Of a stretch of DNA of 64,000 nucleotides, positions 44,016-57,000 are shown in pieces. Position 1 is the stretch's first letter. Each line of letters starts with the position of its first letter. A program made the translations under genes and the position numbers. Below the pieces are notes generated by a model. The model did no database searches. It was not told where the DNA came from and saw nothing but the letters and a program-made list of their open reading frames with translations. The stretch spans positions 271,323,560-271,387,559 of the forward strand of contig JAYESD010000001.1 of NCBI GenBank assembly GCA_036927565.1, in the 5' to 3' direction. The DNA comes from Tuctoria greenei. Its lineage: Eukaryota; Streptophyta; Magnoliopsida; Poales; Poaceae.

Positions 44016-47000
44016 TCAGACGCTGGCTTTGGCGGTGTCTTCCTCTTCAGCAATGGGACCTTCAAGCACCGATTCCAGTGGGAACTGGGGATCTCGGCTT
44101 ACATAACACGTTAACACATATTCTGCGACGTTTGTAGCCAGAGTTTTGCCCTCCGTCTCCAGCTGATCCGCGATGACGTCGCCCATCGCGTCAAGTTTGC
44201 CGCCAGCACCGTTGAGGGCCACCAGCGCTCGGTCCAGATCCAGCTACGGGTTGTCCGGACGTACTGGACTGAAACCCAGTGGTGTCAGCGCGTCATTCGC
44301 TCGTCCGAGGAAGTCCCACACTTGAATAGCTTTGGTCTCCTTCAGGTTCCGCAACTCCTCCAGCGACTTCCGGGCAGCTGCAAGCTCCGAACCTTCACGG
44401 GCAAGGCGCTCAGCCAACTTAGCATGCTGCTGCATGCTCTCAGCAACTTGCTTTTCCCGGTCGGTTAGCTCCGTCTCCCGGAGGTGGATGCGGTTCCACC
44501 GTTCAGCAAGGTCTTTCTCCCTGCCTTTAACTCTCTCCTCCCTAGCGGCAACGTCAGACTCTCTTTTCGAGAGCTCCTGCCCCACCTTCCAGTTCTTCTT
44601 CCTCTCTTCCTCCTTCCATAGATCCAACTTTTTGCTGCGATCCGCCAAATTTTTCTCACCCAGAGTTAACTTCTGGGTGACCTCCGCCTCTCTCCTCACC
44701 ACATCCTCCTGTTGCCCCAGGAGTCTTTCCTCCCTCGCCTCTAGGTCCGCTCGACGCTTTAGGAGAGTTTCATTCAATTCAGCAAGTTTTTTGTAATGCT
44801 CGTCAGCAGCGTCACGTCTCTCCATGGCTTGCTCCAGGATTTCCCTGGAGTTAGCATCGAGCGCCCGGATGGCAGCCTCCTTCTCTTCCATCAACTTATC
44901 CCAGTACTCTAACCGGGCCTTTTCCCCCTTGATCCACTCCTTCTGGTCAGATAGCCTCGTCTGAGCAAGCCTGGTCTCAAAATGGAGTCTGTTGCACCAA
45001 CGCCTCAAGGTGTTGCGCTCCTCCTCCAAGGCTTTGCTCTCATGGTCAAAGGCAAGCTGGACCTGCCAGAGGCTCGAGCAGGCGTTATCAATGGTGCCAG
45101 AGGGATAGGTTCTGGGTCTGCTGGTACCATTTCTGCAGGCTCAAAAGGGTTCTCCATCACAAAAATTGGGTCCCACTCTACAATAGTGGTCCCCTGGACT
45201 CCTGCAGCGCTAGGGCCGCTCTACTGGAGCCCTTCAGTGGCAGCAGAAGAACCCATTGATGGGACTTCCACCTCCAGAGATGTTGAAGGCACCGCTTCTG
45301 GGTCTTCAGTTGACTACTCTGAAGTTGGAGGACTTGTCGCCAGTCCTGCAAGCTGCTCTGGCTCCGGCCCAGATACCTCCGGGACTACAACTTCTGGAGC
45401 AGCAGCTGGAGCTCCAACTGGGGCCTCGACCACCGCTGGCTCAGGCTCTGGCACAGCGACCACCTCCAGCACAGACGTTGGACCTCCAATCACCTCTGGC
45501 TCAGCCGCTGGACCCTCTACCACTTCCGGCTCAACCGCCGGATCTTCAACCGTATCTGGCACAAGAACCAGAGCTTGCATAATTTTTGGCTCAATAGTCG
45601 GGGCTTCAACTACTTCTGGCTTAGCAGCCAGGGCTTCAACAACTTCCATCTCGAAAGTCGGAACATCTGGCATCACCGGTGCTGGAGCATCAGCCTCCGC
45701 CACCAGGGGTACATCTTCAACTTCTCTCCTGCAGTTCGGCGCTACCACAGGAGCTTCGGGTGAGGACTCCGAGTCCAAGCTCACGATAGCTGGCGTCGAA
45801 GCTGCCGCGACTTCCGCCTCCGCTTGACGAGGAGGCTTAGCGATCAAAGCTGGAGCTTCAGCAGGTACAACCCCAGCCGTTGCAACAGGTGTTGAACCTC
45901 CGGGTCCTTTCTTCGACACCCTGGAAACAAAGGGAAGAGAAGATTAAGAACACATCAAACACAAGACTAGCATTTTAGGGTGAGCAATCAATGCTTACCT
46001 CGGGATGCTACCATCCCAGTCACCTCAGATCCTCTTCTTTTGAGGCCCGGAGCTAGAGCCCACCAAATCTGGTGAGACAACTGCTTCGGACCTGAGTTGA
46101 GGAACACTCGCAGCCGCCGGAGTCCTTTCGGCCGAAGCTTCCCTCCGCCGGGAAGAACCCTGAGACCTGGAACCCCTAGTTGGCACTGAGAGCTTACGCC
46201 TCTTGAAGACGTTTGCACTTGAACAGGGGTAGCTACAGAAGACCTCCCCCTCCAGGGAGAAGCAACAGTTGTGGAAGGAGCAGGTCTGATGGACCTCCCG
46301 TCAGCATGCTTCAACTTCCTCTTCCGACTTGAGGGCTCAGCTGGCTCTTTGCCCTTGCCCTTGTCAACGTCTTCAGTCTTTTGGCTTGGGGCGGGGGCAG
46401 GACCATCCTCGGAAGCTCCAAGAATTGTCAATCTGGTGGTCGGATGTCTCTCTACTTTGTCAAGGTCGTCAAGCACCGGCATGCTCCTCCGGGGCTCCCT
46501 ACTGAACTGCGTCTGCATGTTCAACGGGAGGAAGGCTGCTGGCAGAGCCAAGTCATCGTCGTTGACATTAATCCCATGCTAGAATTTCTTCAAATGAAAC
46601 TCCAAGGATTCATCATCCAAGTTGGATTTCAAACCGATTTCAATCCGATCTTCATCCATCACACTGTTGAGGGCCCACGCGAGTTTCTCCCTCTTCTTCA
46701 GCAGAGCCCACCTATTGACAAGGAAGTTGCAGAAGACCATCTGAGGGGGTCACTCCACCTTCCACACACTCGCGGATCCTGGTCAAGACAGGGTTGAAGG
46801 CATCTGACAGCACCGGAACTACACTCCAAGCGTTAGTGTCAACATTGGGGAGACCTTCGGGTAGCTCCAATTTCTCGTGCTCCTCTGTCGTGACGATGAT
46901 CCAATCCTTCTTCCAGTCGTCCCATTTGACAGAAGGAAACAACTTCAAGTATTTGAAGGGGCATTTCTTGCGCTTCACAAAATAGTAGAAGCCAAGGAAC

Positions 47001-47532
47001 TCAGACCCCATGCCGGTGGTGTGGATGTTGAAGAAGGTGCGGAAAAGCTCGACACAGAGAGGGATACCCACCCACATCTCACAGAAGTGGACGAATGTCG
47101 ACATAAGAAGAAAAGAATGAGGGTCAAGGTGGTACAGCTGCAGACCATAGAACTCTAGCAGCATCAAAAGGAAAGTCAAGAAAGGTGGGACCAGTCCCAC
47201 CAAGGCGTACGCTGAGAAGTACACCATGTTGTCGTCGTGCTCCTTCTTGAACAGGAGCTTGCCGGCGTGGACCAGATGGTTGAAGGAGTCGCTGGACCAC
47301 CCCATGTAGGTCCGGACCTTCTTCAGATCATCATCGCTCTTGAGTCGACTCTTGGGGAGACCCAACTCCATCGCGGCAAAGTGGAGCAAAGGATGGAAAG
47401 TTTGGCGGAGTTTGGGAGGCTCTGAGCGTAAAGATGATCGAAGGTGTAAAGAGTCCTCAAACCGTGCGCACTTTCCTTCTTAAGTAAGCCTCCTCGATGC
47501 TTGGATGGAAACCACAGTGAGAGCAAAAGCAC
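44016..47532 (-). pseudogene. Antisense gene of the Tat-type element (putative gypsy-type transposase domain plus coiled coil)
   Basis: Open blocks on the strand opposite to gag-pol. 47389-46712 has the plant 'putative transposase, gypsy type' region, with GLVPPFLTFLLMLLEFYGLQ, HLDPHSFLLM, FHFC-like FVHFCEMWVG and FYYFVKRK. 46551-45988 is basic and Ser/Pro-rich. 45919-45314 is a long Pro/Ala/Glu/Val repeat region (PEVVEAP-type units). 45029-44244 is a strong Glu/Lys/Arg coiled coil (LEAREERLLGQQEDVVRREA), and 44222-44016 is a short C-terminal block. They follow one another in order and probably formed one spliced or single gene, now broken by stops and frameshifts. Extra antisense ORFs at this place are known in Tat elements; their function is unknown. 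Confidence 0.75.
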
Positions 47533-47906
47533 TCTTCAAAAATCCACCCCGTCAATGACAAGTGGGACTGGGGCCACCCCAACGAAAAGATCGAGGTCCT
47601 TACCCAAGACCAACCGTTGCCATGATGGGCGGCGGGAAACCCAAAGTCGGCGCTCTAACAGGGCATGCGGAACCGATACTGTTTTCGTATTGGGAACCGA
47701 CGACCTTCAATTGCATGAGATCCTTACTCAAAGATCTCATCTGCCATATTCATAACAAGCCATGCGTCGAGGTTCACTCCGGAACCGTCACTCTATCGGC
47801 GCATCAGAGGACTTTTTGAAAATCAAAGCGTGGAATCGAGAATGGCCCCACCTTCGGCAGAACAACTTAACCCAAAAGGTTTCTCCCAGATGGGCCCCGG
47901 GGCCAC

Positions 47907-48778
47907 TGTCGGTACCCTACATACCGAGTACCCCACGATACCGCAAGAAGTGCAAGAAAGTTCCACCCGTCAGAGTCGAAGGCCCTTGCAGGTCCCACAT
48001 GTCACATTACACCGGACCCGCTCCCCACATATGGCTGGCTCCTGGGTTAACACGTGTAAAATAAGACCAGAACAAAACTCCCAACCAAGGGAAGCTCCGG
48101 CGACTACACGTGTACAACAGCCCCGGACCTAGCCCCTGTCAGAGAGGAGCTCCGGTGCTGACACGTATACAGCGACCCCGGACGTACCCACCCGCAAGGG
48201 AAAGCTCCGGATTTTCCACGTGTGGAGCCCCCGGACCTTCACTGCCAACAGAAATACGAGCAGATCACATCCGTTACAAACATTCAAGGACGGTTAAAGC
48301 AGTAGTTACACGGTCTGATAATGTGTCATTAATGATTTATTAATGACACACAATCAGTGCACCGTTAATAGGGGTAACGCTTCCATGAAGGCACGTTACC
48401 ACACTATTAAATATACTTAATATCCTTTAGACAGTGTATTAGGTAATTAAGCACGCCAGAACCACATGTTGGGCCAGGCCAGCTTTGTAACGATTAGTCC
48501 TTAGAACTATAAAAGGGCTGCACCGCATGAACAATAGGGGAGGCTGATCTGAGCTGTGGAGAGGCTGACCGAATTCGACCTGATCCTAGCGATTGTACTC
48601 GCTTAATACAATTACACAAACCCCGTGGAGTAGGGTGTTACGCTCAGGCGGCCCGAACCACGTAAATCTCTGAGGTCATCATCACGATATTGATCTTTGC
48701 ATGCCCCAAACACAAAAGAACCTCCGCGGGCTGCTTCTCAGTGGGTTCGGGGGAAGTGTCGTATCAAAAACTTTGACA
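47907..48778 (+). repeat. 3' LTR of the Tat-type element
   Basis: 872 bp, preceded by a purine-rich tract (AGATGGGCCCCGGGG). TATAAAA at 48508-48514. Ends CTTTGACA next to the GCCAC target copy. Confidence 0.9.
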
Positions 48779-48783
48779 GCCAC

Positions 48784-51700
48784 CTTTCACCAAACACTAG
48801 AATGACGAACCCGTCGATCCGTCACGAGCAGGAGGTCACTGCGTGGGGCATACTCTGACGTGTCCACCAGCTGATTTACACCTCGCTGCCCTTAACCCAC
48901 ACTTATAAAATGGAACGGAATGCCTTAACAAATCAGTATCAAGCTACATCAGTTTACTAGAGCCCATTTCTCCAGTATGTCACCGATACAATTCATGCTT
49001 GTCCAACAGGGGCACACGACACGGGCCTTAATCAACACAGTCAGAGCTATGCGACCAAGACCACCTCTTGTCGCTTCCTACTCATCTCTGACCAGTCTCA
49101 ATTTCATATTTATCAAACATTTCTTGATCCAATTCATCCCGTGTGATAAAATCCTATCTCGCGAGTAGATTCTAACTACTCAACTTCTACTGATTCCCTA
49201 CGAATATAAGCATGGCAATTACTACACAAGTCTGTGAGCTATTCTAACCACTCCCTAGAGTTCTTTGGTCATGCAAGTGGATGTCAAACACCTTAAACGT
49301 AATGCACAAACATATGAAGACGTAAGGTAAATAAAAACTGCAAAGACACTGTAAGGAACTTAAATACAAACCGAGGCTTGCCTGAATGCGAGTCCGAATC
49401 TATGTTAGTTTCCGGGAGATAGACTTACAAAGCTTCCAGCTGCTCCTCGACTTCAGTTACTACACGTTATGCATATACTATATATGAATGACTTTGAAAA
49501 TAAATAATATGTTTAAGGTCACAAGCTAATATCTTATAAATCAATGAATATTATGATCCTAAATGGCTCTAGAACATTTATGGTAGATACTAGGGACTAT
49601 AAGGGAGACTCTTGCAAAGAACAGGAGATGATCAAGGAAGTTTGTTGTCCCTAAAATTCCTACAAGTATAAACATTCTTTGAATTTTGGTTGTAATTCTG
49701 GAGGTCTATCATGGCTACCAGTTATTGTATCATGTAGAGGGGGTTCCACTGGTTCTAGGAAAATTGGTTTCATAATTTTCTAAGATTCCTACAGGGAGAA
49801 ACTTATTTTACAAGATTGGGGAAATTTCTGAAATTGTTTTTTGTATTTTTCTCAATTTTTAACTACATAGAGATTTGGAACACTGATCAACCCAGTAACT
49901 GAAGTCCAATGAACTTGAAATTTTTACTGGAGATCAAGTGGATTATGGATAGTGTTCTGCCCAAATTTGGGAATTTTCTAAAGAGCATAACTATAAGAAT
50001 GAATTCTATAAGCATTTTATCTATCTGAACTATGGAGAAATTTCTATGGACTTTCATACAAATCCAAGTGCACCACTGGAAATTATTCTTCATGCTGGTT
50101 CTAACAAAATTTATTTGGGAGTTTTTGGACAATTATACTAGGAGTTATGGATTTTCCAAGTTGGGGCAAAATCTGGAATAAAATTCCAATTGGAAAACAT
50201 TTGAATAAAAGGGCTGGGCCCACATATTTGAAATGGGCCAATCGGGTTGAAGCCGCACGTGGGCCACAGATTTAACCCGCATAGCCGCATGCGATCCTCG
50301 ACCGCAGCTGATCCAGCGCGAGAGGAGAAGTCGTAGACAGGCGGGACACAATGGGACCTTCGTCGACCTCCCGACGTGGCAGTGTTTCTTGCTGGAACCG
50401 CGGCGGCGCTTCGGCGGACTAGGTTGCTTCGACCTCCTTCCGGCCTGGCCTTGACCGCCTAATCATAAAATCGACCGCACAAGCCGATGGTGAGGTCCAA
50501 TCGAGGCGGCGACGACTGGAGACGGCAATGCGACGGCGGCAGCGGAGCTAGAGCCTCGGCGTTCGTCAGAAACACTCAGGGATGGCGCAAGAAGCTTGGA
50601 AAAAGGTCAGGAATGGTCCTAGAAGCACGAGGATGATGATTTGGAGGTTAGAAATGGGTGACATTGCCGATAAAGATGAGTTCGACGGTGGACCGACAGT
50701 TTTCTATTGGCGGGGGGGGGGGGGGGGAGAACTTGAGTATCTCAACCTTTTCTCGATGGCATCTACTGATTTTTGACAGAGGGATGCGCTAGGAGGTATG
50801 TAACATAATCCTTAACTGGATCGAAGAATAGTTGCACGTAGAAAAGGAATTAATTCGAGAAGCTCGCTAGTTCATGGGCTACGGCCGAAAGAAAAACTCG
50901 CATCATTTGCTCGATAGGGAATGAAATGAAAAACGGTTTGTACCATGAGTTAGCAGGTGTAGAAGCGAATCTTTTTGCTGTTGGAGTCTGGCCAAGAAAC
51001 TGCCCTTAGCTTCAGCTCCACGGCGGAATAGAGAAAGTCTGATGGCGGCACAATGACGATGTCCTCGGGACTTCAAAATATCGGCCAAATAGTGAGCTAC
51101 AAGACGAGCAAAAGGGTGGAGAAGATAGAGCATAGTCTTGGCATCATGTTTGCTGTTTGCATCGAAGGAAAATAAAGCAAAGAGGAAGCGCTCATCGGAG
51201 AGGAAGATAAAGCGGCAAGAATGGCGACGGCGGGGCGAAACTGGGATGGAATTCGACGCCGACGGCCAGGAGACGGTATTTATAGGCCATTTATAGGCCA
51301 GGGGGTGTTTAGGTCACGCAGCTGCCTGCTTTGCATGCCATGTTGCGATACCGAGCTCCCCCAACGTTGAAGCACGGGGACAACCGTATACAAAGCACCT
51401 CCGTCGGTTCACCGAGTGGGAGAGGCTGACAGTGGGTCCCACCGCCCCTCTTAAGCCTATCCTCTCTGGAACTTCAATTCCCCTACCAAACTTGATCCAA
51501 AAATTCCAGACTTTTGTGGAGAGGCTCAAATAAATATCTGGAAGTTGATTCTGAAATCAAAACTTCAAATTGATCAAGTTTCAGTTGAAATTCAAATTTG
51601 AATTCAATTCAATGGAGCCACTGAATTAAATAGCAAATGAGTTTCAAAAGTTGTGAAACTTCTTGGATAAGTCAAGCAAGTCAAGCTGATCATGATGGTG

Positions 51701-52180
51701 TGTTCAAATTTTATGTTCAAATAAGTTTCAACAGTATTTAAAATTTGAATTTAAATATGGCTTGAGTTTGTTAAGCGTCTCAAATAAAATAGCGAATGGA
51801 ATTCAAAAATATTGAAACCTTGCAGGAGGGCTATTTGGAATATTATGAGGCTATAGAAAAATGTATAGCCTCAGGTTTGAATATTTTTACTGGGCCGAAA
51901 TGTACGGTGCTATATTCAAATTAATTTGAAATATATTTAGTACTGCATAGTGTTTTGCCCTAGCAAAATCCATTCAAGAAAATCCAAAATTTACAGGGAG
52001 GTCACTTGAATTATCCTAGGGTCATTGGTGAAGTCCATCCCTTATGTTAATAAAATTTTGAGTATGAGGGAAAGAATTATGCTTGATGATATCAAGTTCA
52101 TGTGTACAACCATAATTGACCTTTACTATGGTTGAAAATAAACTGGTAACTGAACATTAAGGAAAAGCTGGGATTTTACA
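48784..52180 (-). repeat. Chromovirus 3' LTR, right fragment
   Basis: Continues the LTR split by the Tat-type element. On the minus strand a TATAAATACC box lies at 51276-51285, followed leftward by a GC-rich leader. A 16-base G run lies at 50711-50726. No host gene was recognised; short ORFs here have no domains. Confidence 0.75.
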
Positions 52181-52242
52181 TTCCTCCCCTCTTAAAAGAA
52201 TCTCGTCCCGAGATTACAAAAGGAAGGATAACTGAAAAAGAT

Positions 52243-53050
52243 CTAACGAGCATATGCCACTAACAAGTACGGATAGTTCGTTCTAAGGTATTCCTCGCTT
52301 TCCCACGTTGCTTCTTCAGCGGAGTGGTTGCCCCACAAGACCTTGTATAAATGCAAGGTGCGGCTTCCTGTGGTGCGAGTCTTCTCATCAATTATCTAGG
52401 TTGGATGCTCAGAGTAAGTAAGATCTGGTTGGAGAGCTTCCAAATCTTCCATACGGACGACAGCTGGGGCCTTAAGACATTTCCGCAACTGTGAAATGTG
52501 AAATACATTGTGGACCCCTGAAAGCGCCGCTGGTAGCTCTAGCCGATAGGCCACCGATCCGCATTGTTCAATTACTGCAAATGTCCCAGTGAAGCGTGGA
52601 GCTAGCTTCCCTTTTACTCTGAAGCGATGAATCCCTTTCATTGGGGATACATGAAGGTAAACATGATCCCCGACATCGAAGTAAAGAGGTCGACGTCGTT
52701 TGTCCGCATAGCTTTTCTGACGAGATTGAGCAGCCTTGAGGTTGGCTTGAATAACTCGCACTCGTTCTTCGACTTCATTCACCAAATCGATACCATATAT
52801 CACTCGTTCGCTGGATTCACACCAATTCAAAGGTGTGCGGCACTTCCGGCCATAAAGAGCTTCATATGGTGCCATCTGGATGCTAGCCTGATAACCATTG
52901 TTGTATGAAAACTCTACCAATGGTTGACGATCATCCCAATTCTTACCATGGTTGATGGCACAGGCACAGAGTATATATTCTAGCACTTGGTTTACTTGCT
53001 CTGTTTGACCATCAGTCTGAGGATGGTAAGCTGAGCTTCAGATCAACTTG
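52243..53050 (-). pseudogene. Chromovirus integrase C-terminal part and chromodomain
   Basis: Reading leftward, the end of the integrase core (SSAYHPQTDG, then KNWDDRQPLVEFSYN) is followed by the GPY/F-like module (GKLAPRFTGTF, then HNVFHISQLRKCL). After one in-frame TAG near 52397 comes a chromodomain (LHLYKVLWGNHSAEEATWES) ending at 52245-52243. Chromodomains of this kind direct integration to marked heterochromatin. This places the element among chromoviruses of the Tekay/Del type. The upstream part of integrase lies at 62254-62925, separated by the Athila-type insert. Confidence 0.85.
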
Positions 53051-53055
53051 GTACC

Positions 53056-54759
53056 TGTTGACGGCTGTTATATACCAATTTCATCCATCAATTTAACTCA
53101 ATTATGTGAAGGATTTGTCATTTCTTGCACACATCACCTTTCTATCTAACCCAATTCCACTTGGACTTGGAGAAATATGTGTATGCAGCATTTTATGCAG
53201 GAAATAAGGAAATGTAGAGGGAAAAATCCTATAAAATATCATCCCACCAATCAGGCGATGACACGTGGCATCCCATGGATAGAATGGCCCACAAACAGAA
53301 GTATCCGAGGAGATCCAACGGTGTATCACCCATATACATCAAGGGGGCCCACCTGGCAGCCACTTGGAGGAAGCACTCTGTGTTTGGAGTGCTGACCAGG
53401 TCGGCCAAACCCCTGGTTCGGCCGACCTCTTCCTGGCGCCAAACGCGGTCAAACGACGCGTGTTGGCTCCTCTTGGCTTGAAGGAGTCAATGGTGACTAA
53501 TTTGCGCGCTTTTGGTGGCGGGAACCGACCCCAACACTAGTATAAATAGGACCCCCTACCCCTCACTTCAACACACACCACTTGAGCTTCATCTCTATTG
53601 TATACACTATCATCCATAGTCTTAGAGGAGTTAGGTTGTAGAGAGGAGAGTCTCTAGTCCCAAGTCCAAATTAGGAAAGGAGTAAGGAGTCTCTCTCTTC
53701 CCAATCCTACATTGGGAAAGGTATGGCTCATGTATTCTTTCTTGTATTTGTGACTTTATGCATAATAAATATAATATCTTTAGTCTCTATTTATACATAT
53801 ACTTGGGCAAAGCGGTCTCTATTTATACATATACTTGGGCAAAGCATTTCTTGTTTGATTGTGGAGTCCATGTATGTGGAAGGTATAGCTTCTATGACTG
53901 TTTCATCATGAACATATCTCATTATTATAGAACCTATAGACCCCCACTATAGTCTAGTTAATTATAACATAACTAGGTTAGTACGGATAATTATGTTGTG
54001 TATCAACATTGGTTCAATGATGATTCAATTCATTGCCTTAGGATGGATTGTGCCTAGGCTCTTAAGGTAATTACTTAATATGCTAGCATGGTGCTAGGAT
54101 AGCTAAGTAGCATTGGATGTCTCGTAGACCCACAAATTGAAGAGGTAGGCAGTAGGTGGTGACAGCCCTATCTGTCCTTTGTAATCCTCCACGTTCGGCT
54201 ATGCCACAGGCTCTTGGCGGGTGTCGCCCTAGTATTGCTAGGGGTAAGCCCGTGCCCGATGTGTTGAACCACATAGCATAAGTATTCACTATTGATCTAG
54301 CTTATGGATAATTAGCTTAGACAATGTATATGTACAATAGATCATAGTAGGAGTACCTCCATAACTCTCAACCTTAACTAACCTCTAGGATCCTCTTACC
54401 CCCCTTAGACTTGAAAGCTTTTGTGTGTGTCACACTACCTCCACTATTATTTTATCAATCCTTACTAGATTCTTACCTAGACCTTTCTACCCTTTCCACT
54501 TGATGATTGTTATATCTCTACTCCGCCTTCCTTTGGGATCAAATAAATGACACCCTTGGGAATACTCTTAAGGGGAAATGCTACAATGATACCTCCGTGC
54601 GCTTGTAGAATTCACTCTATGATCCAATAGAACCATTAACAAGCATTTTTGACACATCAGTTGGAGATGCTTAGTTAATGGTGCGTAAGTAATACCAACA
54701 ATCATTTCTGGCACTATTGCCAGGGATGATTTGTTAGTATATCTTAGGAGCCATCAACA
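53056..54759 (+). repeat. 5' LTR of the Athila-type element
   Basis: 1,704 bp, TATAAATA at 53541-53548. It contains a 32-bp tandem duplication (units starting 53783 and 53815) that the 3' LTR lacks, which accounts for the length difference. Confidence 0.9.
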
Positions 54760-54767
54760 AGCATTTC

Positions 54768-54785
54768 TGGTGCTATTGACGGGGA
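54768..54785 (+). other. Primer-binding site of the Athila-type element
   Basis: TGGTGCTATTGACGGGGA, nine bases after the LTR. It resembles the Athila-type site TGGCGCCGTTGCCGGGGA, with four changes. Confidence 0.6.
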
Positions 54786-54897
54786 AGGCAAATAGATATA
54801 TAACATGACTAAGTGAATAGGATAGAACCTTGGGTAGGATTTTAGTAGGATAACCATTATTTGTTTTTGCATTTTTAATGTGAAAACAGGGTAGTGT

Positions 54898-56013
54898 ATG
54901 CCTGGTTTCCGCCTGCTGGAAAACTTTGTTGAAGATCCCGAATCTCTTCTGAGAGATCGACCTCGCGTCGTTACTCCTCAGAAGATTCGAACGGCAAAGG
55001 AAGCCAGCATTTCTGCACCAATAATCCAAACACCAATGGCCCAGAAGACCCTTCGTGAGTTCTCAGCTCCCTCTGCTAACTATGTGTCTATTGGGCCCAC
55101 TGTTAACATGGGAGATGTGAACTTCGAGATCAAAACTGGCCTAATCACTATGGTGCAAGCCAACCCATTCTGTGGAAAGGCTAACGAGGATGCAAGTGCT
55201 CACCTGTAACAATTCCTCGAGATCTGCAACACTTTTAAGATCAAGGACATGTCTCCGGATGCGGTCCGTCTGAGACTGTTCCCGTTCTCTCTCCTTGGAA
55301 GAGCAAAACAATGTTTCTACGCGAACTAAAGTGTTGTAGACACTTGGGAGAAATCTCTACGACATTCCTCGCCAAATACTTCCCATTGGGCAAAACTAAT
55401 GCCCTACGTGGAAGGATTTCAAGCTTTCAGCAAGAGCCCAAGGAATCTATTCCCGAGGCATGGGAAAGGCTTCAGGAGTACATCCTAGCCTGTCCCCACC
55501 ATGGGATGGATGACTGGCTTCTTATTCAAAACTTCTATAATGGGCTGATCCCATCAGCTCATGACCATTTGGATGCTTCTACTGGAGGAGCCTTCTTCTC
55601 ATTGACGGTGCCAAAAGCTAAAGATCTTATTGAGAAGATGGTGTCCAACATGGGATGGAACGATGAGCGTCTCCATACCCAACAGCGAGGCATGCACACC
55701 TTGAAGGAGGTGGACATGATTGCTGCAAAATTGGACCTCCTAATGAAGAAAATAGATGGACAAGACAGTGGTGAAGTGTCTGGCAATGCCTATGCCCTAG
55801 ACTCTCACATCACGTGTGAAGTCTGTGGCAACACGGGTCATATGGGCAATGATTGCCCAGAGACTCGTGAGGATGCCCTATAACTCGCCAACAATGGAAA
55901 TTTCAACGACAACAATGGCTATTGTCCAGGAGGTCAAGGGTGGGGTCAGCAACGCCCATTCTTTCAAGGAGGGTATAACAACAATGGCAACCCTGGAAAT
56001 CAGCCGAACTTGA
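54898..56013 (+). pseudogene. Gag of the Athila-type element, interrupted
   Basis: Starts at the ATG at 54898. The motifs MVQANPFCGKANEDA, VRLRLFPFSLLGRAKQ, GKTNALRGRISSFQQ, MDDWLLIQNFYNGL and EKMVSNMGW identify the Athila gag. It ends in a zinc knuckle CEVCGNTGHMGNDCP. In-frame stops occur at 55207-55209 and near 55326-55328, and again at 55881-55883 before an Asn/Gly-rich tail. Confidence 0.85.
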
Positions 56014-56235
56014 GAGAACATGCCTTAGCCAGCTCAAGATCAACGAGGCCCTATCCAAGAAGCTGTCAGCTAATGACAAGACCCTAGAGAATATCAATGC
56101 AAAGATTGAAAGACTATCCTCAGCATTCAAGAATCAACTGAGCTTCAACAAGATGTTGGAGACTCAACTGGCACAACTTGCTGCAGCTGTCCCTCCATTA
56201 GAAAACCCACTTATGCTCGCTATCTCAAGGACATA

Positions 56236-56993
56236 TTGAACAACAAACGGCCATTTCCCACCAGTGAGGTCGTCAAGCTTACGGAAGACTGCAGTGCAGC
56301 CATCCTCAATAGGCTTCCTGAAAATAAGAAGGACCCCGGATGTCCTACCATTTCATGCTCAATTGGAGCTCACTACTTTGACAAGGCACTTTGTGATTTG
56401 GGAGCAAGTGTCAGTGTGATGCCCAAGGTTGTGTTCGACCAGCTGAACTTCACAGAGCTGACTCCAACACCGATGCAGCTATAACTGGCTGACTCTTCAG
56501 TGCGTTATCCAGCGGGTATTACTAAAGACGTCCCAGTAAAGATCCGGAACTGCTTCATACCCGTGGATTTTGTGGTGCTAGACATGGAAACCATACACCA
56601 CTCATTCTTGGGCGTCCATTCCTAAGCACTGCAAAAGATCGCATAGATGTGGGAGCTGGAGAAATCCACTTCCATATCAATGGCAAGGAGGAAAGGTTTA
56701 ACTTTCGGCCAAAATCAGAACAATGCTCCATGATTCGAATCAAGTATTGGCCGAATGATAAACACATCAGAGAGGTCGAAGTCACACCTCCAAAGGTGAA
56801 CTCACTCATTGCATTCATGAGAAGACTAATCTACGAGGAGAATCCGTCGTTTCGACCACGCCGATATCCAAAGGCGACGGAATCATTTGGACCTTCCCGA
56901 CGGCCCAAGTCCACCAAGCCGCCAAAGAAGGAATGGCGGAAGAAGCAAGACAAGCCGTCCAAGCCCATCCCTCCGGGCCCGGATGTGAAATGA
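56236..56993 (+). pseudogene. Protease region of the Athila-type element
   Basis: Contains the aspartic-protease motif CDLGASVSVMP and the flanking SCSIGAHYFDKAL. It has a stop at 56482-56484 and a frame change near 56600. The C-terminal part (56649-56993) is basic and ends in a Pro/Lys-rich tail. In complete Athila elements RT should follow; here the sequence goes straight into a non-coding segment. Confidence 0.8.
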
Positions 56994-57000
56994 AGACGGA

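Larger units (their letters stand above)
35926..48778 (+). mobile_element. Tat-type Ty3/gypsy retrotransposon, 12.85 kb, full length with both LTRs, degenerate pol
   Basis: Both LTRs start TGTCGGTACCC and end in TTCGACA or TTTGACA. The perfect duplication GCCAC flanks the element (35921-35925, 48779-48783). Order inside: primer-binding site, gag, protease, RT, RNase H, integrase, then a long antisense reading region before the 3' LTR. A second RNase H after RT and an antisense gene downstream of integrase are features of the Tat lineage in plants. Stops in gag, protease and RT make it non-autonomous now, although integrase is still open. Confidence 0.92.

Noticed and set aside
53723..53952. 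Hydrophobic short frames in the Athila LTR, repeated in the other LTR
   Set aside because: Repeated only because both LTRs share sequence, with a 32-bp duplication shifting the frame; no start or domain evidence for a real peptide.
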